A stretch of 64,000 nt of DNA. Origin: Fischerella sp. JS2 (GTDB lineage: Bacteria > Cyanobacteriota > Cyanobacteriia > Cyanobacteriales > Nostocaceae). This document shows, piece after piece, positions 1-8,758 of the stretch. The DNA lies in NCBI RefSeq assembly GCF_032393985.1, contig NZ_CP135918.1:1-64000 (forward strand), read 5' to 3'. Made by a program: the position numbers and the translations under genes. The notes under the pieces were generated by a model, which saw nothing but the letters and a program-made list of their open reading frames with translations, had not been told where the DNA came from and ran no database searches. Positions within the stretch are counted from its first letter, which is position 1. The number at the start of each line of letters is the position of its first letter.

Positions 1-1374
1 ATGGCAATTCCCATAGATAATCTGTGGAGTCAGGTTCTGGAACGCTTGCAGCTAGAGCTATCTCGTCCCACCTTTGAAACTTGGATCAAAACTGCTAGCG
101 CTGAACGACTGGAAAATAACTATTTAGTCATTCGTACTCCAAATCCCTTTGCCCGTAATTGGCTGCAAAAATATTACATTAAGACAATTACTAATGTTGT
201 TCAGGATATTCTGGGTCATCCTGTAGAAATTTATATTACTGTTGCTCAGGGTGATGATGTGTCTCAGTTAACAGACAAAGAAGGAACTTTATCATTACCA
301 TCTCCGAGCATCATTCCAGATAATGCTGCTAAAAATCCGCCCAAAACCACTGAATTAAATCCAAAATACGTATTTTCACGCTTTGTAGTGGGAGCCAACA
401 ATCGCATGGCTCATGCTGCGGCTTTGGCAGTTGCTGAATCACCTGGTAGAGAATTCAACCCCTTGTTTTTATGTGGTGGTGTAGGTTTAGGTAAAACTCA
501 CCTGATGCAGGCGATCGGGCATTATCGTTTAGAAATTTGCCCGAATTCAAAAATATTTTATGTTTCGACTGAACAGTTTACGAATGATTTAATTACTGCT
601 ATTCGCAAAGACAGTATGCAAAGTTTTCGCGAACACTACCGAGCAGCAGATTTGATTTTAGTTGATGATATTCAGTTTATTGAGGGTAAAGAATATACCC
701 AAGAAGAGTTTTTTCATACATTTAATACTTTACATGAAGCTGGCAAACAAGTTGTGATTGCTTCTGATCGCCCTCCTAACCAAATTCCTCGTCTGCAAGA
801 ACGCCTAAGTTCTCGGTTTGCAATGGGTTTGATTGCTGATATCCAACCACCAGATTTAGAAACTAGAATGGCTATTCTCCAAAAAAAAGCCGAATATGAG
901 AATATCCGTCTCCCAGAGAATGTAATTGAATATATTGCCTCTAATTACACTTCAAATATTAGAGAACTGGAAGGAGCATTTATTCGGGCGCTGGCATATG
1001 TTTCTATTTGGGGTTTATCCATGACGGTAGAAAATATTGCACCTGTACTGGAACCTCCTACTCAAAAGGTAGAAGCAACCCCAGAAACAATTTTAACCAT
1101 CATCTCCGATGAGTTTAATGTGACGATTGATGACCTTAAAGGCAACTCACGACGGCGAGAAATTAGTTGGGCTCGTCAGATAGGAATGTATCTAATGCGG
1201 CAGCATACGGATTTAAGTTTGCCTAGAATAGGAGAGGAATTTGGTGGTAAAGACCACACAACGGTTATGTATAGTTGTGAAAAAATTACTCAATTAAAAC
1301 AAACAGATCAAAACTTAGCACAAACACTACGTCAACTGAGCGATCGCATTAATATGACAAGCCGCCCTAAGTAG
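1..1374 (+). CDS. dnaA: Chromosomal replication initiator DnaA
   Basis: DnaA binds the DnaA boxes of the origin, melts it with ATP and loads the replicative helicase. The 457-residue protein has the usual family order: an N-terminal helicase-interaction domain (about 1-90), a short variable linker, an AAA+ domain with Walker A GGVGLGKT (K165) and Walker B LVDDIQF (D222, D223), and a C-terminal DNA-binding domain containing the DnaA signature around [11 protein letters not shown] (about 414-424). The ATG start is the first base of the window, so the sequence was probably rotated to begin here and any promoter lies outside it. Length and motifs are normal. The neighbouring box cluster and dnaN support the call. 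Confidence 0.98.
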   Translation: MAIPIDNLWSQVLERLQLELSRPTFETWIKTASAERLENNYLVIRTPNPFARNWLQKYYIKTITNVVQDILGHPVEIYITVAQGDDVSQLTDKEGTLSLPSPSIIPDNAAKNPPKTTELNPKYVFSRFVVGANNRMAHAAALAVAESPGREFNPLFLCGGVGLGKTHLMQAIGHYRLEICPNSKIFYVSTEQFTNDLITAIRKDSMQSFREHYRAADLILVDDIQFIEGKEYTQEEFFHTFNTLHEAGKQVVIASDRPPNQIPRLQERLSSRFAMGLIADIQPPDLETRMAILQKKAEYENIRLPENVIEYIASNYTSNIRELEGAFIRALAYVSIWGLSMTVENIAPVLEPPTQKVEATPETILTIISDEFNVTIDDLKGNSRRREISWARQIGMYLMRQHTDLSLPRIGEEFGGKDHTTVMYSCEKITQLKQTDQNLAQTLRQLSDRINMTSRPK

Positions 1375-1460
1375 GAGGTGGGGTGATGGGGTGATGGGGA
1401 GTGTGTAGACACGCAAGTGGCTTCCCGTAGGGTGGAGTGTAAGGAGTGTGGGGAGTGTGA
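1375..1460. repeat. GTAGAC/TTCCCGTAGGGTGG dispersed repeat
   Basis: Directly after dnaA lies a G-rich repeat with the modules GTGTGTAGACACGC and GGCTTCCCGTAGGGTGGAG, then AGTGTGAGGAGT. The same modules recur near 40.2 kb, 62.1 kb and inside menC at 47.1 kb. Minus-strand open frames across it have no recognisable protein and are treated as chance. Confidence 0.8.
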
Positions 1461-1546
1461 GGAGTAAATAACTACTATTTACTAACAACCAACTATCAAC
1501 TAAATTATTAAGTAAACTATAAAAAATTATTAAGAATAAATTAGAT

Positions 1547-1672
1547 TGTGGAAAATTCCTAATTAATTGTGGAAAACTCCTCTGAAAATCCTGTGGAAAA
1601 CTTGATAAGTAAGTATAATTACTCTGTGGAAAAACTAGATAGATTTTCCACAGATTTTCCACAATTTCCACA
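1547..1672. other. oriC: Putative chromosomal origin oriC (DnaA-box cluster)
   Basis: Six exact nonamers of the TTTTCCACA type lie within 126 bp. Four are in the TGTGGAAAA orientation at 1547-1555, 1568-1576, 1592-1600 and 1625-1633. Two are in the TTTTCCACA orientation at 1644-1652 and 1655-1663, followed by a one-mismatch copy at 1664-1672. The two groups face each other. The DNA just upstream (1480-1546) is very AT-rich and could serve as the unwinding element. The position between dnaA and dnaN matches many bacterial origins. Function is inferred from box density and context. Confidence 0.85.
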
Positions 1673-1684
1673 TCTTGTAGTTAG

Positions 1685-1920
1685 TGGTCAGGAATCAGTG
1701 TAGACGCGTAGCGGTGAGGAAGTTGCAGTCTTGGACGCCAGGTGCATTATGCCGGGAGAAGAGTCCACCGCACTGGCTGGCTTCCCGTCACGTAGACGCG
1801 CTTTGCGCGGCTTAAGGTAAGAGTATGCGAACCCCCGTATGCTGAAGAAAGACGTTCCCGTAGAGTACCCGTAGGCAGGTAGCGGCTTCTCGTAGAGTAG
1901 GGCTTGTCGCAGGCTACAGT
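1685..1920. repeat. Mosaic dispersed repeat between oriC and dnaN
   Basis: A GC-richer block between the DnaA boxes and dnaN contains the modules GTAGACGCG, CTTTGCGCGGCTT, GGCTTCCCGT and TTCTCGTAGAGTA, typical of multicopy Nostocales intergenic repeats. Bases 1747-1775 are identical, in reverse orientation, to 40182-40210. A 107-codon minus-strand frame crosses the block but reads only repeat DNA, so it is not called a gene. Confidence 0.8.
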
Positions 1921-1972
1921 ACCAGCCGCAGCAAGTAATAGAATTAGATAACTGACAACTGATAACTGATAT

Positions 1973-3139
1973 ATGAAACTTGTTTGTACTCAAAGCGATC
2001 TCAGTACTCACCTCTCATTAACCAGCCGTGCTGTGCCTTCTCGTCCCACTCATCCAGTTTTGGCGAATGTCCTGTTGCAGGCTGATGCTGAAACTAGCCA
2101 AGTTAGCCTGACAGCATTTGATTTGAGTTTGGGTATCCGCACCAGTTTTAGCGCTGAGGTAGTACAATCAGGAGCGATCGCTGTGCCTGCGAAACTGCTC
2201 AATGATATAGTCTCTCGTTTACCAGAGGGAGAAATTACCCTGGACGATGAATCATCAGCTACTGATAATTTACCAGACTATAACGGCTTAATTGTTACAC
2301 TCACACCTAAGAGCGGACGTTATCAGGTACGAGCAATGGGAGGCGAAGAGTTTCCAGAACTACCCGTAATTGAAAATGCTCAACCGATGCAGTTCAGTGC
2401 TACTACATTGATTGAGGGTTTACGGGGTTCATTATTTGCTACTAGTGCTGATGAAACCAAGCAAGTATTGACTGGGGTGCATTTAACAATTAAGCAAGAC
2501 ACTCTAGAATTTGCCGCTACTGACGGACATCGCCTCGCGGTGGTAGAAACAACCAATGAAAGTCCAGATGCTAATAACGAAGATAATTTAGAGGTAACAG
2601 TACCAGCAAGAGCCTTGCGTGAATTAGAGCGAATGTTGACTCATAGTTCTGAATCTGAAGAACCTGTAGCGTTGTATTTCGATCAAGGTCAAGTAGTATT
2701 TGAATTTGGTAATCAACGCTTGACTAGCCGTACTCTAGAAGGGCAGTATCCGGCTTACCATCTCCTCATTCCCAAACAATTTCAAAGAGAATTGACATTA
2801 GAAAGAAAGCAATTGTTGAGTTCTTTAGAACGAATTGCTGTACTCACAGACCAAAAAAATAATCTGGTGAAAGTCAGCCTCAATGGGGATGCTCAAGAAA
2901 TTACCTTATCTGTGGAATCTCAGGATGTGGGTAGTGCTACGGAAACCATACCAGCCCAGATATCAGGAGAAGATATAGATATAGCTTTTAATATTAAATA
3001 TTTAATGGAAGGCTTAAAAGCCTTGCCAGCTTCGGAAATTCTCATGCAGATGAATACAAACCTTACTCCGGTAATTTTTAGTCCTTTGGGCGGTTTGAAA
3101 ATGACTTATTTAGCTATGCCAGTCCAGCTGCGTAATTGA
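1973..3139 (+). CDS. dnaN: DNA polymerase III sliding clamp, beta subunit
   Basis: DnaN forms the ring-shaped dimer that tethers polymerase III to DNA and recruits other repair and replication proteins. The 388-residue product starts MKLVCTQSDLSTHLSLTSRA and ends near MTYLAMPVQLRN, matching the usual three-domain clamp in length and termini. Typical segments are PVLANVLLQAD near residue 25 and ATDGHRLAVVET near the end of domain 1/2. The ATG is preceded not by a clear ribosome-binding site but by heptamer-like ACTGACAACTGATAACTGAT DNA. It lies just downstream of the putative origin, the usual dnaA-oriC-dnaN order. No anomaly is seen in the coding sequence. Confidence 0.97.
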   Translation: MKLVCTQSDLSTHLSLTSRAVPSRPTHPVLANVLLQADAETSQVSLTAFDLSLGIRTSFSAEVVQSGAIAVPAKLLNDIVSRLPEGEITLDDESSATDNLPDYNGLIVTLTPKSGRYQVRAMGGEEFPELPVIENAQPMQFSATTLIEGLRGSLFATSADETKQVLTGVHLTIKQDTLEFAATDGHRLAVVETTNESPDANNEDNLEVTVPARALRELERMLTHSSESEEPVALYFDQGQVVFEFGNQRLTSRTLEGQYPAYHLLIPKQFQRELTLERKQLLSSLERIAVLTDQKNNLVKVSLNGDAQEITLSVESQDVGSATETIPAQISGEDIDIAFNIKYLMEGLKALPASEILMQMNTNLTPVIFSPLGGLKMTYLAMPVQLRN

Positions 3140-3213
3140 AATCAAAAGTTGATAAAGTAGTCTTTTCGTTCATTTGCAATGATTCTTGCCAACCGAATCA
3201 AAACAGAGTAATT

Positions 3214-3657
3214 GTGACAACATTTGCAATTAGGAAAAATTTATTGATCAATGCATCGCCGAGTGTACTATTTGATGCATTGACGAAATCAGATAAGATT
3301 ATTCAATATTTTCCTCTGAAAGAAGTCGTATCTACTTGGGAAGTCGGTAGTGAGATTCTTTTCAAGGGAAGTCATGAAGGGAGAGATTTTATTGATTACG
3401 GAAAAATTGAAATTTTATCGCCTAATCAGAAATTTCAGTATACTTATTGGAGCGATAACCACAATACAGATAGAGTACCAGAAAACTATTTAACTATTTG
3501 TTATACACTTCATGAAGTTGATAATAGAACGAATCTGGAACTAGAACACAAAAACTTTAAATCTGAAAAAATGTATTTTGAAATGCTTAATGTTTGGGAT
3601 TTTCTATTATCGAACCTAAAAAATTTTGTTGAAATTACAATCCTCCCGTATCCTTAA
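3214..3657 (+). CDS. SRPBCC (START-like/AHSA1) family protein
   Basis: A small protein of about 147 residues whose start reads TTFAIRKNLLINASPSVLFD, the usual first strand of SRPBCC/AHSA1 proteins. The pattern 'induce strand, P-x-x-V-F-x-A-L-T, then G-S-E-I-L-F-K-G' supports a helix-grip fold that binds a hydrophobic ligand or protein client. The open frame reaches back to a TTG at 3136 that overlaps the dnaN stop, but those extra 26 residues look unlike the family, so the GTG at 3214 is preferred. It follows dnaN closely and may be cotranscribed. The substrate cannot be predicted, and an Hsp90-activator role is only one possibility in this family. Confidence 0.7.
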   Translation: MTTFAIRKNLLINASPSVLFDALTKSDKIIQYFPLKEVVSTWEVGSEILFKGSHEGRDFIDYGKIEILSPNQKFQYTYWSDNHNTDRVPENYLTICYTLHEVDNRTNLELEHKNFKSEKMYFEMLNVWDFLLSNLKNFVEITILPYP

Positions 3658-3699
3658 TGTGCCACAATCCAAGGCGGTATTATCAGAAGGTAGCTTTCG

Positions 3700-4239
3700 A
3701 TGGAATCGTTACGGGAATTTCTCATAGAAAATAACAAAAGAGATATTTTTACGATCGCTCAATACGTTGAGGAGCATATTACAGAAAACTGGCAAATCTT
3801 AATCCAGAAAAATATTGATAAGTTGGTAAATGTATTTAATAGAGCCGGTGATATGGCTTATGGAATGTATTTAGGTTGGCTGTTTTTACCTATTCACAAG
3901 CAGCTTAAACAAGTTGGATTACGCGCTCAACCTAGATTTCCTGGTGACTTTAGCATATCGAGAGAATGGGGAAATCAGGAAGAAACAGACCAACAGCGTT
4001 GGATGTGGAGTACCATCAAGTCAACCAAAGGAGAGTCACTAGGAACTATTGTCACCATTACTTTTCATGACCACACTCAGTTTCGTGTCCCTCAAAAGCC
4101 TCAAATTATTGCCTTAACAGAAACAAGCAAAGAGGCTGTTGTAGAGGCACTGTCGCATCGTTGTGCAAACTTTAGAAACGCACTCGAATTTAAGATTGAA
4201 TACGAAGAGTACCTACGAACCTCAAAGAGCCAAGATTGA
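3700..4239 (+). CDS. Hypothetical protein, 179 aa
   Basis: I do not recognise a family. The 179-residue product starts MESLREFLIENNKRDIFTIA, is soluble and mixed alpha/beta, and has one hydrophobic stretch (MYLGWLFLPIHKQL, about residues 58-71) too short and amphipathic to be a confident membrane segment. The C-terminal third is rich in charged residues. No signal peptide or known catalytic motif is visible. It sits 42 bp downstream of the SRPBCC gene on the same strand and ends 12 bp from the convergent sensor kinase gene. Codon use looks like its neighbours, so it is probably a real gene. An ATG start with GGTAGC upstream gives only a weak ribosome-binding site. Confidence 0.6.
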   Translation: MESLREFLIENNKRDIFTIAQYVEEHITENWQILIQKNIDKLVNVFNRAGDMAYGMYLGWLFLPIHKQLKQVGLRAQPRFPGDFSISREWGNQEETDQQRWMWSTIKSTKGESLGTIVTITFHDHTQFRVPQKPQIIALTETSKEAVVEALSHRCANFRNALEFKIEYEEYLRTSKSQD

Positions 4240-4251
4240 AGCTTTGTCTAA

Positions 4252-7200
4252 CTACTTATCTGTGTACTCCTGCTGGCGCATGGGAATTTCAATCCAGAAC
4301 TCTGTACCTAACCCTGGGCGGGAGTCACATTTAAAAACACCACCGTGTTTATCCACAATTATTTGGTAACTAATCGATAGTCCTAAGCCAGTACCTTTAC
4401 CCACTGGCTTGGTGGTGAAAAAAGGATCGAAGATACGATTAATATTTTCTTGTAATATACCAGGGCCATTATCAGCAATTCTAATGACAACACTGGATAT
4501 ATTGCCAGAAATTTTACCAACAGCTGTTGTGATTGTAATTGTTGGGATATGAGTTTCTGAGATAGACTGCCTTTGCTGCTCTAGGGCATCGATCGCATTA
4601 CTTAAAACATTCATAAAAACTTGATTCATTTGCCCGGCATAGCACTCAACCAAGGGTAAATCACTGTATTGTTTAATTACCTGAATAGCACAGCCCTCTG
4701 GTTTAGCCTTGAGGCGATATTGTAAAATCAGCAGTGTATTGTCAATACCCTCGTGAATATCAACAAGCTTCATATCCGCTTGGTCAAGCCTGGAAAAATT
4801 ACGTAAAGACAGGACAATTTGACGGATGCGTTCAGTGCCTATCTGCATAGAAGTTAGCATTTTCGGCAAATCGTCAATTATAAAATCTAAGTCAATTTCT
4901 TGTGCTCGTTCCCGAATTTCTGGATTGAGATGATGGTAGTGCTGCTGGTAAAGAGCCAGCATATCTAGTAAATCTCTGGCGTAATCATTAACATAGTTGA
5001 GATTGCCGTGTATGAAATTAACAGGGTTGTTGATTTCGTGGGCCACACCCGCCACTAGTTGACCAAGCGAAGACATTTTTTCACTCTGAATCAACTGAGT
5101 TTGCATTTGTTGTAAGTCATGTAGTGCTTCAGCTAGTTGTTCTGCTTGTAACCTGGTTTGAGTAAGTAAATCAGCTTGCTCAATTGCTACACTCAGTTGG
5201 GCTGCAACTTGAGTAGTAAACTGAATTTCTGATGGGTGCCATTGCCGAGGTTGAGTACACTGATGAATGCAGAGTAAGCCCCAAAGTTGATCGCCTTTGG
5301 ATAGTGGTACAACTAAGTTAGCTCTAATCTGAAATTGTGCCAGAACTTGAAGGTGACACTCTTGTAATCCAGCATTGTAGATGTCAGCTACAGCTTGAAT
5401 TCGTCCTTGGGCGTAATCAATGGCATACTGTTCGCCGAAGCAGTGATCGTGAATTTTGACACCCAAAGCAGAAGGAAAATGTGGCAAAACGTCTTCTGAA
5501 ACGAACTCGCCATCATTAAAATTGGAATCAAAAGCAAAGCGAAATATCCCTACTCGATCAGCATTCAAAGAACGCCGTACTTCCCGCACACTGGCAGCAA
5601 AAATATTATCTAAATCCAGCGATTCCCGCATTTTTGCAACAACTTCAAACAAAATTCGTTGTTGTTCTGCGGACTGTTGCAAGTCTAAAGCTTGCTGCCG
5701 TGTTTGTGCAAGTAATTCTGCTTGCTGGAGTGCTACCCCTAATTGGACAGCAATTTGGCTAAGAAAGTTAATTTCATAGGTTTGCCAATGGCGGGGTTTG
5801 GTATGCTGATAAGCTGCGAGTAAACCCCAAAGTTTGTCCCCAACAAAAATGGGAGCAAGTATAAAAGCTCTAATCTGGTAATGCTCTAAATTTTCCAAAT
5901 GACACTGATCAAAACCCATTTGATATATGTCATCGACAGCAAATGTTTCATTGTAGCGGTAGCGTCCACCTTGGGTATCTTGTAGATAGGTGTCGTTCCA
6001 AACTTGGTTCACGCCTAGTTTAGAGACATTTAACCAGTTGGGATTAATTGCCTCGAAATCACCAACAAATTCACCACCCCATTCAGAATCGAAGCGATAA
6101 ACTGAAACACGTTCAGCTTGCAACAGTTCACAAGCTTCTTTAGTAGTAGTTTGAAAAATAGTGTTGGCTTCGAGGGACTCACGAATCTTAGTAATGACAC
6201 CAAAAACAGCTTGTTGTTGTTCAGTTGCTTGTTCCAGCTGCTGCGTGCGCTGCTGGACTTGCTTTTCTAGGTTGGTATTGAAACTTTGTATCTGTTGGTA
6301 TAACCTGTACTGTTGAATCGCTGAAGCAAATTGTTTACCAATTTCCCTAGCTAATTCAATCTCTGCCAATGTCCACTTGCGAGCTTGTGCCTTTTTAGAC
6401 TCGCGCCAAACTTCAAACGAGAGGCGAGGATACAGTTGCCGACGATCAGGATCAAACTGTCCTGCCCAAAGTTTTTCTATGTCTATTTCATTGCGGAAAA
6501 TACTTAAATAACCTAGTAACTGCTGACGATATGGAAGCGGTATCATCAACATGCTACGAATTTTAGTTGCTGCAAAAGCTGGTTGCAAGGTACGTAAGCC
6601 TGGAGTTTCATAAATGTCTGAAATTGCCCATACATCATATTCAGCAGACTTGTAATATTCTTGCCAGACACTATACTGTTCTAGGAATGGGTATACCGTT
6701 TGTTCTGGAATCGCAGGCTGTTGTCCATAGATATAAAGCTTGACACAATCATTTCCAGGTATTAAACACTCGCTTAAGCTTCTGGTGTTGCTATTGTAAA
6801 AAATTGAGGGATCATCTCTGACACAAAGCCTACCACCAGCACCACCAAAGGCAGTAACTGCTGTTTCTAAGGCTGGCTGTAATGCGATCGCAGGTAGTGA
6901 ATGCAATAAGGTAGCAATACGGTTGACAACTGTTTCCCTTTCGGCTAAAGCACGAGCTTGAGTCAGCAGATCACTGTGAGCGATCGCTACTGACAGTTGT
7001 TCAACCACCATTTGCAACACTTCAATTTCATATTCACTTACCGACCTTGATAAGGAATGATGAGAAACTAATAAACCCCAAAGTTTATCTTGATGGATAA
7101 TTGGCACTACAATAGTCGATTTCACCCCCATTGCTCTTAAATATTCGATATGACAGGGATCTAAAGGACGGTAATGGATATCTTCGGATACAATCTCACC

Positions 7201-7566
7201 AGTATCCAAGTCACGCACTATACTTTGACCAATCTGCTGATTATCCAGATCAACAACTGAACGTACCCGTGACTTGATAAACAACTCACGAGCATGGGGC
7301 GGAATATCATCCGCAGGAAAGTTTAATCCCAGCAGTGATGGCAACTTATGATCATTTATTGACTCAGCAATCACCTGACCACTATCATCATCATCAAACT
7401 TGTAAATCATCACTCGCTCTGTACCAATAAATGAGCGTACCTCCGCCACTGTTGTTGTCAGAATTTCTTGTAATTCTAATGATCGACGAATGCGGTTAGT
7501 AAGGCGACGCAACAAGTCTTTTTGCTGAAGATTTGTTGGCAGGTTTTGTTCCTGAGATAAAGTCAT
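4252..7566 (-). CDS. Multi-GAF phytochrome/cyanobacteriochrome-type sensor histidine kinase
   Basis: A 1104-residue cytoplasmic sensor kinase with four GAF domains. GAF1 (about 25-205) has the phytochrome-like FPADDIPP motif and Cys138-His139. GAF2 (about 215-430) lacks a comparable Cys-His. GAF3 (about 455-630) has Cys555-His556 and GAF4 (about 640-810) has Cys737-His738, each in the DIYQ/DIYN...CHL context used by cyanobacteriochromes to bind a bilin. A HisKA domain follows with the H box AHEINNP (H843), then an HATPase_c domain with N box [16 protein letters not shown] and GTGLGLSI. It probably signals light to an unlinked response regulator, since none is adjacent. Bilin binding is inferred from the cysteines. 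A related GAF-only gene lies upstream on the same strand. Confidence 0.93.
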   Translation of the reverse strand: MTLSQEQNLPTNLQQKDLLRRLTNRIRRSLELQEILTTTVAEVRSFIGTERVMIYKFDDDDSGQVIAESINDHKLPSLLGLNFPADDIPPHARELFIKSRVRSVVDLDNQQIGQSIVRDLDTGEIVSEDIHYRPLDPCHIEYLRAMGVKSTIVVPIIHQDKLWGLLVSHHSLSRSVSEYEIEVLQMVVEQLSVAIAHSDLLTQARALAERETVVNRIATLLHSLPAIALQPALETAVTAFGGAGGRLCVRDDPSIFYNSNTRSLSECLIPGNDCVKLYIYGQQPAIPEQTVYPFLEQYSVWQEYYKSAEYDVWAISDIYETPGLRTLQPAFAATKIRSMLMIPLPYRQQLLGYLSIFRNEIDIEKLWAGQFDPDRRQLYPRLSFEVWRESKKAQARKWTLAEIELAREIGKQFASAIQQYRLYQQIQSFNTNLEKQVQQRTQQLEQATEQQQAVFGVITKIRESLEANTIFQTTTKEACELLQAERVSVYRFDSEWGGEFVGDFEAINPNWLNVSKLGVNQVWNDTYLQDTQGGRYRYNETFAVDDIYQMGFDQCHLENLEHYQIRAFILAPIFVGDKLWGLLAAYQHTKPRHWQTYEINFLSQIAVQLGVALQQAELLAQTRQQALDLQQSAEQQRILFEVVAKMRESLDLDNIFAASVREVRRSLNADRVGIFRFAFDSNFNDGEFVSEDVLPHFPSALGVKIHDHCFGEQYAIDYAQGRIQAVADIYNAGLQECHLQVLAQFQIRANLVVPLSKGDQLWGLLCIHQCTQPRQWHPSEIQFTTQVAAQLSVAIEQADLLTQTRLQAEQLAEALHDLQQMQTQLIQSEKMSSLGQLVAGVAHEINNPVNFIHGNLNYVNDYARDLLDMLALYQQHYHHLNPEIRERAQEIDLDFIIDDLPKMLTSMQIGTERIRQIVLSLRNFSRLDQADMKLVDIHEGIDNTLLILQYRLKAKPEGCAIQVIKQYSDLPLVECYAGQMNQVFMNVLSNAIDALEQQRQSISETHIPTITITTAVGKISGNISSVVIRIADNGPGILQENINRIFDPFFTTKPVGKGTGLGLSISYQIIVDKHGGVFKCDSRPGLGTEFWIEIPMRQQEYTDK

Positions 7567-8089
7567 TTTTTTATCAAAAAATATCAGCAGAATAATTTAC
7601 GCCATTACCTAAAAGGGTGGCGATCGGTATGCAAAAATTAAAAGTGCTTTTGTTTAAAGCTTTTTATTTCAACTCACATGCAGTACTGCTGTACGGCGAA
7701 AATAAGTAGAGAGTAAAAAAGCAGCCAAAATGCTTGTTTGATAAGCATGATTTTCTGCTTTTTGCATGTTTGTTCTCATGCATAAGCAGTAAATATAAAC
7801 TATTTTTCGATTTATTTAATAATTTTGTCTTCAGTAAAAGTACTAGTAAGTTGATTAAATAATCTATATAGTTTAATTTATCTAATTTAACAACTGTAAA
7901 GAAACTCAATTTAAGTATGTGGTAAATAACACTATAAGAAATAAATTTTTATGGTAGATGCTAGTTGTGACATTTATATTCATGTACCTTGCTGAAATTT
8001 GGTACTATCTAATCTCAAAAACTGTCAAAGTAGTAAATTTTTCAGTTTTCCAGAGTCAAGCATGGTTACAGTTCAAATTTCTACTTGGG
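7567..8089. other. AT-rich spacer between two sensor genes
   Basis: This spacer separates the intact multi-GAF kinase from the decayed GAF copy. It is AT-rich, with a small GCATG/CATGC inverted repeat near 7766-7783, and presumably contains the kinase promoter. An 81-codon minus-strand frame (7664-7909) is low-complexity Leu/Lys/Asn and is not called. Confidence 0.5.
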
Positions 8090-8758
8090 TTATGGTCTTT
8101 CTTCGAGATCGTGATCGTATCCGGTGAATGTCAATGACTTCCGCATCTTTTCAACAACTTTGATCAAGAATTGCTTCTGTTGTCCTGTAGCTTGCAAATC
8201 ATCCAGTGCCTTTCGCAAATCAGCTGCTTGCTGTTGCGTTTTTGCTAGCAATTCAACTTGCTGAAGTGCTACCCCAAGTTGGGCTGCGATCTGACTAAGA
8301 AATTTAATATCAGATGCATCCCAATGGCGGGGCGCTGAGTGTTGATAAGCAGCTAGCAAACCCCAGAGTTTTTGACCAACAAAAATAGGAGCGATCGCAA
8401 AAGCTTTGATGTGAAATTGCTCTAAGATGTCGATATGACAGGGAGCAAATTCCATTTGATAAATGTCATCGACGGTGAAGGTTTGATTGTGGCGGTAACG
8501 TCCCCTTGTGTTTCTTGTAGATAAGTGTCGTGCCAAAAGGTATTGACGCCGAGTTTGGATAAATGTGACCACTCTGGATTAGCTACCTCAAAATCACCGA
8601 CAAATTCACCACCCCAATCACTGTTGAAACGATAAACACTGACGCGATCCGTTTGCAGTAATTGACAAACTTCTTTAGTAGTTGTTTGAAAGATCGTCTG
8701 TAGTTCGAGAGAGGCGCGGATTTTGTAACCACATCAAACAATAACTGCTGTTGTTCTG
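8090..8758 (-). pseudogene. Decayed duplicate cyanobacteriochrome GAF domain (kinase part lost)
   Basis: On the minus strand this stretch encodes a fourth GAF domain nearly identical to the last GAF of the 8759-10624 gene. Matching DNA is offset by 552 bp on one side and 553 bp on the other. Its coding frame is broken by at least three one-base changes: after the TAG at 8759-8761, near 8727 in the acaaaatccgcgc segment, and near 8508 where GGGGGAC of the intact copy is GGGGAC. The CHI motif survives in the 8090-8572 frame. The protein ends without a histidine kinase domain, so this looks like the eroded 3' part of a once larger sensor. Sequencing indels are an alternative explanation, though three in 250 bp beside intact genes makes real decay likelier. 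Confidence 0.85.

Noticed and set aside
1449-1470. Resemblance of AGTGTGAGGAGT tracts to the Yfr1 sRNA core ACTCCTCACAC (also near 47830, 54125 and 62160)
   Set aside because: The motif recurs in many G-rich intergenic repeats here and lacks the flanking hairpins and conserved gene context of Yfr1.
1688-2011. Minus-strand 107-codon frame between oriC and dnaN
   Set aside because: It reads dispersed-repeat DNA, overlaps the dnaN start and has no family-like features.
7664-7909. 81-codon minus-strand frame between the sensor genes
   Set aside because: AT-rich low-complexity peptide without a ribosome-binding site.
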